Assembly (NCBI GenBank): GCA_018064905.1
Contig: JAGHUJ010000023.1
Span: forward strand, 29,711 to 93,710
From: Candidatus Treponema equifaecale
Lineage (GTDB): Bacteria > Spirochaetota > Spirochaetia > Treponematales > Treponemataceae
Length of the DNA: 64,000 nt
Reading direction: 5' to 3'
The translations under genes were made by a program, and so were the position numbers. Position 1 is the stretch's first letter. Each line of letters starts with the position of its first letter. The notes beneath the pieces were generated by a model. The model had not been told where the DNA came from. It searched no databases and saw nothing but the letters and a program-made list of their open reading frames with translations. This document shows positions 49,884 through 59,585 of the stretch, in pieces.

Positions 49884-50204
49884 TTAGTTAGTTTTATTTT
49901 CCCACTCTGTTTCAATTTCCAGTTCAATTGAATCCGGGATTGGTTCAGGCTCCGGGGTTGGTTCAGGTTCAAGATCTGGGATTGGCTCAGGATCTGGAGT
50001 TGGTTCAGGTTCTGGTGCCGTGTATTTTGGACAACCTTTCTGTTTGTTGCAATTGTCTCTTTCAGATTCGCTGTTGTATTCTGTTTTGCAGTTTTCACAG
50101 GTGAATTTCTGTTCTCCATTGCTGTTGTCTTCTGCTTCACCACAACTAAAAAGTGTCAGGGCGAAAATTCCAAGAGCAATCAGCAGGAGTTGTTTAATTT
50201 TCAT
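49884..50204 (-). CDS. Small lipoprotein with Cys-pair motif and PEPEPTPD repeats
   Basis: LLLIALGIFALTLFSCGE lipobox; CENC...CNKQKGC; Pro/Glu-rich repeats. Confidence 0.75.
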   Translation of the reverse strand: MKIKQLLLIALGIFALTLFSCGEAEDNSNGEQKFTCENCKTEYNSESERDNCNKQKGCPKYTAPEPEPTPDPEPIPDLEPEPTPEPEPIPDSIELEIETEWENKTN

Positions 50205-50328
50205 CAACTGTATCCTCCTAATATATTTAAATCTCTCTTGAATAATTCTAAGTCCACTTTTTTGGTAAAAAAATAGAGAAATTTTCTACATTTTATTTAT
50301 TGTTAATTTGTTATACTTTTCATATATA

Positions 50329-51519
50329 ATGAAGAAAATTTTCTCTTTTGCATTTTTGTTTTTTCTCTCAGTTTCTTTGTTTGCATTTGAAGCTTCGGAT
50401 TCAGAAAGTCAGCGTTTGTTTGAGGCGGGATATGATTTTCTTAATGAATTTGAATTTTATATTGCTTCAGAAGATGATGAGCGGATTGTAATGGCTGCAT
50501 CTGCGCTCCGGGATGAAATTGTTCAGTTCAAGGAAACCAGTCTTTTCAAAAAGTATTCTCTTAAGGACAGAAATTACGACCTCCTTATAAATCGAATGCT
50601 GGCAAATGCAAATATTCTGGCTGGAACTTCAACCAACAAAAAAGAATTTTCTTTCAATGAAAAAATTCGCTTTGGAACAGATATAAATCAGAATCTGCTT
50701 AAACTCAACGAATTCAATTCCTTCTTTTACAATCAGGCTCTCAGAGTTCGGCTTTATGCGCTTATTTCACTGTTCTGCTTTATTATTGCCGTTCTGATTC
50801 TGCTGTATATTTTCAAACGAAAAATTGTACGAACCAAATTTGAGCTTCAGAAAAATCAGGAATACACGGACATAGTTCTGAACGCAATTGAAACTGAGCG
50901 GGACCATATTTCCAATGAGCTGCATGACACAATTGCCCAGGAACTGCGTGCCATAAAATTTGAGGCTGAAAATTCTTCAAAATCAGTACAGAAGGAAACT
51001 GCGGAAAGTTTTCAGAAAATAAAGGAGCTTTCTTCAAAATGTATGGCACAGCTCCGTGTAATCTGCTACAACCTGCTTCCCCCTGACCTAAAGCTCGAAA
51101 AATCTTCTGTTCAGCTGGAAAACCTAATGGAATTCCTTTGCCAGAAATTCAACAAGGAAAATCATGGAAAAATAGAATGCAGTTTTCGCTCGGATGGGAA
51201 TTTGCCGCAGATTAAGAGACAGAAGGTTTTGCTGAATGTGTTCAGAATCGTACAGGAAGCTTTGAACAACATAAAGATTCATTCAAAAGCTGAATTCTGT
51301 TCAATTGCCATTTGCCGTGAACGTAATTTTAACGGTGTGGTCATTTATATCACCGATGATGGAGTCGGAATTCCTAAGGAAATAATGGAAGACGGTAAAA
51401 AAATGCATTTTGGCCTGCATTCAATGAAAAGTCGTGCAGAATCCATTGGTGCAAAATTCAGCATAATAAGCGAAGAAAATGACGGAACAGAAATTGTGCT
51501 GAAGGTTGGAGCAGAATGA
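50329..51519 (+). CDS. Sensor histidine kinase (HisKA_3, NarX/DesK-like)
   Basis: ERDHISNELHDTIAQELRAIKFE; ITDDGVGIPKE; GLHSMKSRAESIGAKFSI. Confidence 0.93.
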   Translation: MKKIFSFAFLFFLSVSLFAFEASDSESQRLFEAGYDFLNEFEFYIASEDDERIVMAASALRDEIVQFKETSLFKKYSLKDRNYDLLINRMLANANILAGTSTNKKEFSFNEKIRFGTDINQNLLKLNEFNSFFYNQALRVRLYALISLFCFIIAVLILLYIFKRKIVRTKFELQKNQEYTDIVLNAIETERDHISNELHDTIAQELRAIKFEAENSSKSVQKETAESFQKIKELSSKCMAQLRVICYNLLPPDLKLEKSSVQLENLMEFLCQKFNKENHGKIECSFRSDGNLPQIKRQKVLLNVFRIVQEALNNIKIHSKAEFCSIAICRERNFNGVVIYITDDGVGIPKEIMEDGKKMHFGLHSMKSRAESIGAKFSIISEENDGTEIVLKVGAE

Positions 51520-52127
51520 AAAATACTCTTTTTATTGTGGACGATCACCTTATTGTCAGTAAAGGTCTTAAAACCTGGATTGAATCTAATTCTCACTGGA
51601 CCGTCATGGATATTGCCGGAGATTCTGAAGAGACTCTTTTTAAACTGGAAAATTGTCCAAAGGAAAATCTGCCGGAAGTTGTAATTTTTGATGTTCAGCT
51701 AAAGGAAGAACAAAGCTTTGATTTGATCAAGGCTGTGCTGAAAAAATTTCCTGAAATAAAGGCTGTTGTGTATTCAATGTTTGAGATTACAGGATATGCA
51801 ATGCTTGCAAAGGAATGTGGTGCCATGGGATATGTTTCAAAAGCGGCATCCGAGGAAGAATTTTTAAAGTGCCTTGAAACTGTTCAGCGTGGCGAAGAAT
51901 ATATTCAGCAGAATCTTGTTCCAAGAATTGAAAAAGCTTTTGATGCTGCCCGTTTTCTCACAAAAAGAGAAAGACGTGTTTTTGAAGAAATCATAAATGG
52001 CTCTACAAACGAGCAGGTTGCAAAAAATCTGAATATTGGAATGCACACTGCTGAAATCTACGTAAGCAGAATCTTCATGAAGCTTGGTGTTCGTTATCGT
52101 GAAGATTTAATTGAAATGTACAAATAA
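51516..52127 (+). CDS. LuxR/NarL-family response regulator
   Basis: FIVDDHLIVSKGL; FLTKRERRVFEEIINGSTNEQVAKNLNIGMHTAEIYVSRIFMKLG; 4-nt overlap with the kinase. Confidence 0.93.
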   Translation: MKNTLFIVDDHLIVSKGLKTWIESNSHWTVMDIAGDSEETLFKLENCPKENLPEVVIFDVQLKEEQSFDLIKAVLKKFPEIKAVVYSMFEITGYAMLAKECGAMGYVSKAASEEEFLKCLETVQRGEEYIQQNLVPRIEKAFDAARFLTKRERRVFEEIINGSTNEQVAKNLNIGMHTAEIYVSRIFMKLGVRYREDLIEMYK

Positions 52128-52162
52128 TAAGGAATGTATTTTTCAGAGCTGCCTGAAATTGA

Positions 52163-52951
52163 TTAAGGTTCAGTTGCCAGATCTGTCAGAAACATTTCTG
52201 AATAAACTTTTGTATTGACACCCGGATAAAGTCCAAACTGAAAAAATCCTCTGGAGAAAGTGTCGAATTTTTCGGTTATCTTTTGAGTTACGGCTTTTTT
52301 ATCGTTGTAAAAGACAGTAAGAAGATTATCTTTTATTTCAAACTTCAGTTTTGCTTCTGTTCCCTGCTTGTAATTTCCCACCGCAACTTCATCACGGTAA
52401 GAAAAGGCTCCTTTTGAAAACCTTGGCAGCATCAAATAAAGTGTGCCGTCTTTGTAAAAAATCTGATACAAGGTTCTGTTCATCGGCTTGTTCATCCAGA
52501 TCCAGAATATCTGAAGAAACTCGCCGGGAGCTGATGAATACAGATTGAATGTAAAGGAAACAAAAGCATCCGTGCCGAGGGTGAAATATCCGTTGGATTT
52601 AAGCTGATTTTTCAAATAGCTGTGGCTTGTGACAGATTCCTTTGAGTCCATGGAAAGGTGAATCCATTGTCTTCCAGTATCATCATTTTGAACTTGAAAA
52701 AATTTGTTGTTGTAGACGTATTCTTTTCCAAGCCTGTAAGTTGAAGTTGCTCCATTTTGAGGAAACACATGGGAAAATTTTTCATAGTTCTCCATTGTGA
52801 TTTCCGGATTTTCCAGCTCGTCCAGTTCTTTGTCTGTAAGGTACCTTTTGTTGAAGTCTAAACCTGGGAGCGGCAATGGTTTTTCTTTGGAAAAAATTAC
52901 CCCTGAGAAAATTATTAGCAAAACAATTTTGAACAAAAACTTTTTTACCAT
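52163..52951 (-). CDS. Secreted hypothetical protein
   Basis: Signal peptide MVKKFLFKIVLLIIFSGVIFS. Confidence 0.65.
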   Translation of the reverse strand: MVKKFLFKIVLLIIFSGVIFSKEKPLPLPGLDFNKRYLTDKELDELENPEITMENYEKFSHVFPQNGATSTYRLGKEYVYNNKFFQVQNDDTGRQWIHLSMDSKESVTSHSYLKNQLKSNGYFTLGTDAFVSFTFNLYSSAPGEFLQIFWIWMNKPMNRTLYQIFYKDGTLYLMLPRFSKGAFSYRDEVAVGNYKQGTEAKLKFEIKDNLLTVFYNDKKAVTQKITEKFDTFSRGFFQFGLYPGVNTKVYSEMFLTDLATEP

Positions 52952-52984
52952 AAAATTTCCTCAGGGGAAGTATAGAGAATCGTT

Positions 52985-53590
52985 TTATTTCTTAATAACC
53001 TTCAGAATTGCATCCAGAAGCTCGTCATATTCTGTGAAGGCTGGAATGTTTGGATAATCTGCCTTGATTTTGTCTGTTGTGCGGAAGAGGAAACCTGCTT
53101 TTGAAGCATGAATCATTCCCAAATCGTTGTAGCTGTCACCAAAGGCAACTGATTCATAGCCCATGCTCTGCAAAGCTTTAACTGTTGTGAGCTTTGACTG
53201 CGGACAACGCATTTTATGAGCTGTGATAAAGCCGTCTGCGTCTACTTCCAGTGAGTTGCAGAAAGTTGTAGGCATTCCAAGCTTTTTGATGATTGGTGCT
53301 GCAAATTCTTCAAATGTGTCGCTCAAAATGATTGTCTGACCTGCATCACGGAGCTTGTCAAGAAATTCCTTTGCACCAGGCAATGGATCAATTTTTGCGA
53401 TTGTGTTCTGAATGTCCTTAAGTGTGAGTCCGTGTTCGCGAAGAATTCCGATTCTCCACTTCATCAATTTATCGTAGTCAGGTTCGTCGCGGGTTGTGCG
53501 GCTGAGTTCAGGAATTCCTGAAACCTTTGAAAATTCAATCCAAATCTCTGGGGCTACTACGCCTTCCATATCAAGACAAGTTACAAACAT
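52985..53590 (-). CDS. thrH: Phosphoserine phosphatase/homoserine phosphotransferase (HAD, ThrH-like)
   Basis: CLDMEGVVAPEIWIEFSKVSGI; ILSDTFEEF; AFGDSYNDLGMI. Confidence 0.88.
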   Translation of the reverse strand: MFVTCLDMEGVVAPEIWIEFSKVSGIPELSRTTRDEPDYDKLMKWRIGILREHGLTLKDIQNTIAKIDPLPGAKEFLDKLRDAGQTIILSDTFEEFAAPIIKKLGMPTTFCNSLEVDADGFITAHKMRCPQSKLTTVKALQSMGYESVAFGDSYNDLGMIHASKAGFLFRTTDKIKADYPNIPAFTEYDELLDAILKVIKK

Positions 53591-53660
53591 TTTGTTTACC
53601 TCTATGCCAAAAATAATAGCAGATTTTTTCGAAGTAATAAAGAAGAAGTGAAAAATAATG

Positions 53661-53710
53661 CACTGTAAAAAAATTTATACAGTTTTGATAGTGCAGAATT
53701 TTATACAGTG
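53661..53710. promoter_or_regulatory. Operator-like inverted repeat cluster upstream of a sigma factor gene
   Basis: CACTGTA (53661-53667), TATACAGT (53676-53683), TATACAGTG (53702-53710). Confidence 0.6.
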
Positions 53711-53910
53711 AAAAAATTTGTAAAAAATTCTGCAAAAAATTGAAAATCGAAAATATTGCGTTATAATTATGTGCAAATGTTAATTCCTTGTATTATAAGG
53801 AATTAGAGTTTGTATTCATTTTCTCTCGTTTTTTCTTAAGAAATCATAAAACTTGGCACGCTTATTGCATATTGATATTTGAGAAAAATTCTATCAAAGA
53901 GAGTGTGAAT

Positions 53911-54738
53911 ATGACTATTTTAGAAAACTATATCTCGGAAATAAGCAAATACCAGCTTCTGGACGCGGAGAAAGAGCAAAATCTGGCTGCAAGAATCGGC
54001 TCAGGAGATAAAAGAGCAGTTACACAACTGATCAATTCAAATCTCAGACTTGTTGTGAGCATTGCAAAAAAAGTCTGCCGTAACGGTTCAAATTCAATAA
54101 TGGATTTGATTCAGGAAGGAAACCTTGGACTTATGGCCGCTGCTGAAAAATTTTCTTCAAAATACAATACCCGCTTTTCAACTTATGCCTATCCATGGAT
54201 TCTGCAGTATATTCTCCGCTATGTGCACAACAAAACTTCAATGATTTCAATTCCACAGCGCAAGGAAATTCTTCTTCGTCAGCTTTCAAAGGTTCAGAAC
54301 AATTTTATGCTGAAGAAGGGCCGTAATCCAACAAAAAATGAACTTTCTTCAATATTAAATGTGGATTTGCCATTGCTTGAAGAAATTATTTCGCTTGAAT
54401 TTTCATTCACAAGCTTGGATGCGGAATGTTCCGATGATTCTGATGCAAGCTACGGTGAGCTGATTCCTGATTATACATTCAATCCAGAATTTCAGCTGAT
54501 AAAAGATGTGGAGCGAAAACAGGTTCATCAGCTGGTGGGAACTCTGGCAGAAAAAGAACAGAAAGTGATTTATTCCCGCTACAATTTTGAAGGACGAACA
54601 ACTGTGCCAACTTTGCGAGAAGTCAGTTCTGCATTGGGAATTTCAACAGAAACTGTCCGACAGATTGAAATTCGTGCCATGAAGAAGCTTAAGAAAATTG
54701 CGAATTCATACAATTATATAGAAGAATTTTCTGCATAA
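53911..54738 (+). CDS. Sigma-70 family RNA polymerase sigma factor
   Basis: NLRLVVSIAKKVCRNGSNSIMDLIQEGNLGLMAAAEKF...STYAYPWILQYI...EVSSALGISTETVRQIEIRAMKKLK. Confidence 0.95.
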   Translation: MTILENYISEISKYQLLDAEKEQNLAARIGSGDKRAVTQLINSNLRLVVSIAKKVCRNGSNSIMDLIQEGNLGLMAAAEKFSSKYNTRFSTYAYPWILQYILRYVHNKTSMISIPQRKEILLRQLSKVQNNFMLKKGRNPTKNELSSILNVDLPLLEEIISLEFSFTSLDAECSDDSDASYGELIPDYTFNPEFQLIKDVERKQVHQLVGTLAEKEQKVIYSRYNFEGRTTVPTLREVSSALGISTETVRQIEIRAMKKLKKIANSYNYIEEFSA

Positions 54739-54777
54739 ATGGACATTAGCCCTTAAAAATAATAAAATTAAGGACTG

Positions 54778-56133
54778 ATGGCTGAACAGAAAAAGACTTC
54801 TGGAACTGCAAAAAAAGTTTCTGGAACTGGAAATACTCAATCAAAAAAAACAACTTCCTCACGCACTGCAACAAAGCGAAAAACAAAGGCAAAAAAGCCA
54901 AAGGTGAAGCTTTCCACAAACAAAGTTTATATTCTCACCGCTGTAATCTGTTTTCTCTGCTGTGCGGCTCTTTTCTTCAGCGTCAAATTGAATTCAGAAA
55001 ATGAAAAGGAACCGGTTGCAAGAAAAGAAATTCCGGCAGTTCCTGCTGAAGAAAATAAAAAAACAGAAAGATCAGCTGAAAAAAAATCAGAAAAAGTTGT
55101 GACAAAGCCGGTTGAAAACAAAACTGTTCAAAAAGTGACAGAAACAAAACCTGAACCAAAAAAAACAGTAGTTGCAAAAACTGAAGCCGTAAAAACTGAA
55201 AATAAAACGCCGGCTCCAGTTACAAAGCCAGTTGAAAAAAAGACCAATGTAAAAGAGGTGAAGGAAAACGTGCTCAAATCTCAGCCGAGCCTCACTTCAA
55301 AAAATTCTGCTCCAGCACCAAAAGTTGAGATGAACAAGGCAGTTCCTTCTGTTGCCACTTCTTCAACCAGTTATGTGGCCAGTGCAAAGACTTCTTCCTA
55401 CAGTGATGTGGTTCAGGAACAGGTGCTTAAATCACCGTTTGACATTCCTCCGGCTCAGAACGGTGCCACAATTGTGCTGATTATTGATGATGCCGGTAGA
55501 AGTGCCGCAAACACAAAGCTGTACGCTCAGCTGCCTTTCCCACTGACAATTGCGGTTCTTCCAAAGCAGCCTCAGACACGGCAATGTGCACAGACTGTTC
55601 TTGCCGGTGGCAAAGAAATGATTCTTCATCAGCCGATGCAGGCAGAAAATCTGAACATAAATCCAGGTCCGGGTGCGATTCGTGCAGATATGAGCACATT
55701 TGAAATTGCGGCAACAATCAAGGAAAATCTAGCGGAGCTGGGGCCTGGCGTAAAAGGGCTGAACAATCATGAAGGCTCCCTGATTACGGCAAATGAAATT
55801 AAAATCGGTGCTGTTCTGGATGTTTGTTCAGAAAAAGGCGTGTACTTTCTTGATTCCAGAACAACAGCAGCAACAAAAGCAAAACAGGCCGCATTGGAAA
55901 GAGATATGTTCATCTTTGAAAAAGCCGGTCCATATATCGACAATGAAATCAGCCGTGAAAAAATGCTGGAGAGAATGCTGGAAACCCTTGCGTATGCAAA
56001 CCGCCACAGTCGTGCTATAGTAATAGGACATGTGGACAAAAGTGCTGCCATTCTTCCTGAATTGCTTACAGAAATGTATCCATACATGAAGAGGGCAGGG
56101 TACAAATTTGCCACACCAAGCATGATCAGATAG
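54778..56133 (+). CDS. Divergent polysaccharide deacetylase family protein with Lys-rich linker
   Basis: ATIVLIIDDAGRS...LPFPLTIAVLPKQPQTRQCAQ...MILHQPMQ...LNNHEGSLITAN. Confidence 0.9.
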   Translation: MAEQKKTSGTAKKVSGTGNTQSKKTTSSRTATKRKTKAKKPKVKLSTNKVYILTAVICFLCCAALFFSVKLNSENEKEPVARKEIPAVPAEENKKTERSAEKKSEKVVTKPVENKTVQKVTETKPEPKKTVVAKTEAVKTENKTPAPVTKPVEKKTNVKEVKENVLKSQPSLTSKNSAPAPKVEMNKAVPSVATSSTSYVASAKTSSYSDVVQEQVLKSPFDIPPAQNGATIVLIIDDAGRSAANTKLYAQLPFPLTIAVLPKQPQTRQCAQTVLAGGKEMILHQPMQAENLNINPGPGAIRADMSTFEIAATIKENLAELGPGVKGLNNHEGSLITANEIKIGAVLDVCSEKGVYFLDSRTTAATKAKQAALERDMFIFEKAGPYIDNEISREKMLERMLETLAYANRHSRAIVIGHVDKSAAILPELLTEMYPYMKRAGYKFATPSMIR

Positions 56134-56151
56134 TATTAATATAGAGGAAAT

Positions 56152-57192
56152 ATGAAAGTTCTTGGAATTGAAAGTTCTTGTGATGAGACAGCCTGTGCCA
56201 TTGTTGAGGACGGCAAGACAATATTGAGCAATGTAGTTGCAACTCAGATACCTTTCCATCAGGTTTACAAGGGAGTTGTTCCGGAAATTGCAAGCCGTAA
56301 GCATGCTGAATGGATTCTTCCTGTGGTAAGACAGGCATTAAAAGAAGCCAACATGACTTTGGATGAAGTTGACGCAATTGCAGCAACAAACAGACCTGGA
56401 CTTATGGGAGCGCTTCTGGTTGGACTTACTTTTGGAAAGACCTTGGCCTGGGCTACGCACAAACCATTTATCGCTGTGAACCACATGCTGGGACACATGT
56501 ACGCAGCACATCTTCAGAACAATATTCCTTATCCATATCTTGGACTTTTGGTTTCTGGCGGACATTCCATCATTGCAAAAGTGAACGGCTTTGATGATCT
56601 TGAAGTGCTTGGAACAACAATCGATGACTCAATCGGTGAAGCCTTTGATAAAGTCAGCAAATTCTACGGACTTGGATATCCGGGAGGAGTAGTTGTAGAT
56701 AAACTGGCACAGCAGGGAGACCCAAAAGCCTTTGCATTCCCTGTGGCAAAAATTGACAAGGGAAATGACCATCGCTATGACGTTTCATTCAGCGGACTTA
56801 AGACAGCAGTAATTCATCAGGCAGATATGTTCCTTAAGCCAGGCTATGAAAAGACAAATGAGAATATCTGTGCGGCATTTCAGGAAACAGCCTGCAAGAC
56901 AATTGTTTCAAGATTGTTCCGTGCAGTAGAAGATACAGGACTTAAAACAGTTGTTGCCGGCGGTGGTGTTGCAGCCAATTCAAGACTCCGGGCAATGCTG
57001 GCAGAACGGACAGACATAAACTGCATCTTCCCGCCACTTAAATTGTGCGGTGACAACGGTGCTATGATTGCAGGAGTAGCTTATCATTTCCTTAAGCGTG
57101 GAGATTTGAGCGACCTGGACACAACGGCCTGTGCACGCATTCCACAGTTTAAGCGTGGACTTGCAAATTTAGAGGCATTCGGCAGGAGATAA
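56152..57192 (+). CDS. tsaD: tRNA N6-adenosine threonylcarbamoyltransferase
   Basis: MKVLGIESSCDETACAIVEDG; NHMLGHMYA; LLVSGGHS. Confidence 0.98.
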   Translation: MKVLGIESSCDETACAIVEDGKTILSNVVATQIPFHQVYKGVVPEIASRKHAEWILPVVRQALKEANMTLDEVDAIAATNRPGLMGALLVGLTFGKTLAWATHKPFIAVNHMLGHMYAAHLQNNIPYPYLGLLVSGGHSIIAKVNGFDDLEVLGTTIDDSIGEAFDKVSKFYGLGYPGGVVVDKLAQQGDPKAFAFPVAKIDKGNDHRYDVSFSGLKTAVIHQADMFLKPGYEKTNENICAAFQETACKTIVSRLFRAVEDTGLKTVVAGGGVAANSRLRAMLAERTDINCIFPPLKLCGDNGAMIAGVAYHFLKRGDLSDLDTTACARIPQFKRGLANLEAFGRR

Positions 57193-57193
57193 T

Positions 57194-58090
57194 ATGAAAA
57201 ATTTAAAAGATTTGACTTACGGAATCGTTGGACTTGGAATTATGGGCGGTTCCATAGCAAAAGCAATCCGGCAGAACATATTGAGCCAGAACGGTGCCAC
57301 AGGAAAAATCTATGTTTGCAACAGAAGCACAGCATGTCTTTCTCAGGCCATGGCAGAAGGAGTAGCAGACAAAAGCTTTACCAGCACAGAATACGACAAG
57401 CTCCTGCCAGAGTGTGACTTGGTTTACGTTTGCCTTTATCCACACGCAACATTGGACTTTCTAAAGGTAAATAAAGAATATTTTAAAAGCGGCGCAATCG
57501 TAACAGATATTTCAGGAGTAAAAGGAATTTTTGAAAAGGAACTTCCTTCAATTTTGCGCCCAGATGTGGATTTTATCATTGGCCATCCAATGGCAGGCGG
57601 TGAAAAGGAAGGTTATGCAAATTCAACAGCCAGCATGTTCATAAACAGAAACTACATCCTGTGCCAGCAGAACTTTAATAAGGAAGAAAACCTTGATTTG
57701 ATGCGACGTTTCATCACAGAAATCGGCTTTACAAGAATAACAGAAACAACCTGTGACATTCACGACTACAAAATCGGTTTTACAAGCCAGCTCTGCCACG
57801 TAATAGCCTGTGCGTTGGTTGATAGTGCCCAGGACGAGCAGATTACAGCATTCGGCGGAGGCAGTTTTGAAGATTTAACCAGAATTGCAATGATCAATGC
57901 CCCATTGTGGACGGAACTTTTTACCAGCAACAAAGAAAAACTGGTTTCCCACATTGAAAATTTCGAAAAACAGATAGAAGCCTTTAAAAAAGCAGTTCAA
58001 AATGAAGACAAAGAAGCGCTGATGAAGCTCATGGAAGAAAGCCGTGAAAAGCGAATGAAAATGGGCTCAGTTCGAACAGTAGCAAAGTAG
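57194..58090 (+). CDS. Prephenate dehydrogenase
   Basis: GIVGLGIMGGSIAKAIR; IIGHPMAGGEKEGYANS; FTSQLCHVIACAL. Confidence 0.93.
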   Translation: MKNLKDLTYGIVGLGIMGGSIAKAIRQNILSQNGATGKIYVCNRSTACLSQAMAEGVADKSFTSTEYDKLLPECDLVYVCLYPHATLDFLKVNKEYFKSGAIVTDISGVKGIFEKELPSILRPDVDFIIGHPMAGGEKEGYANSTASMFINRNYILCQQNFNKEENLDLMRRFITEIGFTRITETTCDIHDYKIGFTSQLCHVIACALVDSAQDEQITAFGGGSFEDLTRIAMINAPLWTELFTSNKEKLVSHIENFEKQIEAFKKAVQNEDKEALMKLMEESREKRMKMGSVRTVAK

Positions 58091-58173
58091 TGCAGTCCGT
58101 AAAAAAATCAAGAATCCCAGATTGATCATAAGGCAGAAAAAAATGCTTCAGGTCAAGGAGGATGCTGAAAAAG

Positions 58174-58287
58174 TCCCTGAATTGTCATTTCGAGCGAAGT
58201 CGAGAAATCTATAAATCGTTATAATATAATGAATTATAGACCTCTCCACTACGGTCGAGGTGACAAAAATGGTGGTTTTTCAGTGGC
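58174..58287. mobile_element. MITE-like repeat copy B
   Basis: Near-identical to 8397-8510; same terminal inverted repeats. Confidence 0.75.
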
Positions 58288-58416
58288 TTCGCATAGTCGA
58301 GAGGTCTTTAAATTCTTGTCCTGCTTGTTTGAGGTCTGAAGACACAATTATTGGCATCTTAAAAAAATCCTGAAAATATGCTAGAATTGGAACAACTTAT
58401 TATTATGGAGAAACAA

Positions 58417-59049
58417 ATGAAAATCGCTCTTATCAACGAAAATTCTCAGGCCGCTAAAAATGAAATCATCTTCAAGGCACTTAAAAAAGTTGCAGATGCA
58501 CATGGCTTTGAAGTTGTGAACTACGGAATGTACTCAGCAGACTCACCATCTTTGACTTATGTTCAGAATGGTATTCTTGCTGCAACTTTGCTCAACTCAA
58601 AGGCTGTAGACTATGTAATCACAGGTTGTGGAACTGGTGAAGGCGCAATGCTGGCACTGAACTCATTCCCAGGTGTAATCTGTGGACACGTTGCAACACC
58701 TCTGGATGCATACACATTCGCTCAGATCAACGACGGAAACGCAATTTCTATTCCATTTGCACTTGGCTTTGGATGGGGCGGTGACCTGAACCTTGAATAC
58801 ATTTTTGAAAAACTTTTCTGTGAACCAAGCGGACAAGGATATCCAAGAGAACGCGCAGTTCCAGAACAGACAAACAAGAAAATTCTGGACGGTGTTCGCG
58901 AAGCAGCATTCAAACCATTCACAGAAATTCTCGAGTCATTGGATAAAAATCTTGTAAAAGGAGCCTTCGCCGGAGAAAAATTCAGCGAACTCTTCTTCAA
59001 AGACTGCAAAGACGAAAAAATCGCTGAAACAGTAAAGAAATTGATGTAA
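58417..59049 (+). CDS. RpiB/LacA/LacB family sugar-phosphate isomerase
   Basis: MKIALINENSQAAKNEII...DYVITGCGTGEGAMLALNSFPGVICGHV. Confidence 0.85.
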   Translation: MKIALINENSQAAKNEIIFKALKKVADAHGFEVVNYGMYSADSPSLTYVQNGILAATLLNSKAVDYVITGCGTGEGAMLALNSFPGVICGHVATPLDAYTFAQINDGNAISIPFALGFGWGGDLNLEYIFEKLFCEPSGQGYPRERAVPEQTNKKILDGVREAAFKPFTEILESLDKNLVKGAFAGEKFSELFFKDCKDEKIAETVKKLM

Positions 59050-59053
59050 CAAA

Positions 59054-59081
59054 AGACCTCTCGACTTTGCTCGAGGTGACA
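59054..59081. repeat. GTCA-TTCGA half-element (reverse orientation) after the RpiB-like gene
   Basis: agacctctcgactttgctcgaggtgac. Confidence 0.65.
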
Positions 59082-59191
59082 TTCAAAGCTTCTTAACTTT
59101 GGATGCACTAAAAATCAAACATGCCTTAAATGATTTTGCGTAGCAAACGGTAATTGCATAGCAATTCAGGAATCCGTGTGGCAATAAAAAA

Positions 59192-59212
59192 ACGGTGGTT
59201 CATTACCACCGT
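59192..59212 (-). terminator. Terminator for the 59221-59577 gene
   Basis: ACGGTGGT-tcatt-ACCACCGT preceded on + strand by an A-run (T-run on - strand). Confidence 0.75.
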
Positions 59213-59220
59213 AAATGTTG

Positions 59221-59577
59221 CTAAAGTTCATCAACTTGTGAATCTTCAAAATCCGTAAAGCTGGCACGAATATCAACTGTTCTGTCAGCTTTTTCTTTTA
59301 TATAGAAGACAATGTTCAAGCTTTTAATGCGGCTCACTCTGAGCTTGTCGCCGGTAACCGTTTCTTCCACCTGAACTGAATCATCCTGCTTGTAGAATCT
59401 GCGCCAGGTTCCCAGCTGAAGTTTAAAAAAGTCAACTGCAGTTTCATAGCTCATGCTTTTATCAGCGTTCTTCAGGATTCTGTCCATTATTTCATCAGCA
59501 TTCTGACTAGGTTTTGCCTTTTGAACAGACATTCTGGACCAGGATTCTTCAGTCTTATTTGTTGAAGCGTAAAACAT
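59221..59577 (-). CDS. Hypothetical protein
   Basis: 118 aa ORF directly downstream of the GDT1-family gene; possible operon. Confidence 0.55.
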   Translation of the reverse strand: MFYASTNKTEESWSRMSVQKAKPSQNADEIMDRILKNADKSMSYETAVDFFKLQLGTWRRFYKQDDSVQVEETVTGDKLRVSRIKSLNIVFYIKEKADRTVDIRASFTDFEDSQVDEL

Positions 59578-59585
59578 ATTCTATC

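Noticed and set aside
49920-50020. Repetitive GGTTCAGG-type DNA as an intergenic repeat
   Set aside because: It is the coding sequence of a Pro/Glu-rich stalk (PEPEPTPD) in a lipoprotein.
49862-50143. N-terminal extension of the 965-aa ORF
   Set aside because: The extension is an alternate-frame reading of the upstream small lipoprotein's PEP repeats; the lipobox and RBS support a start at 49861.
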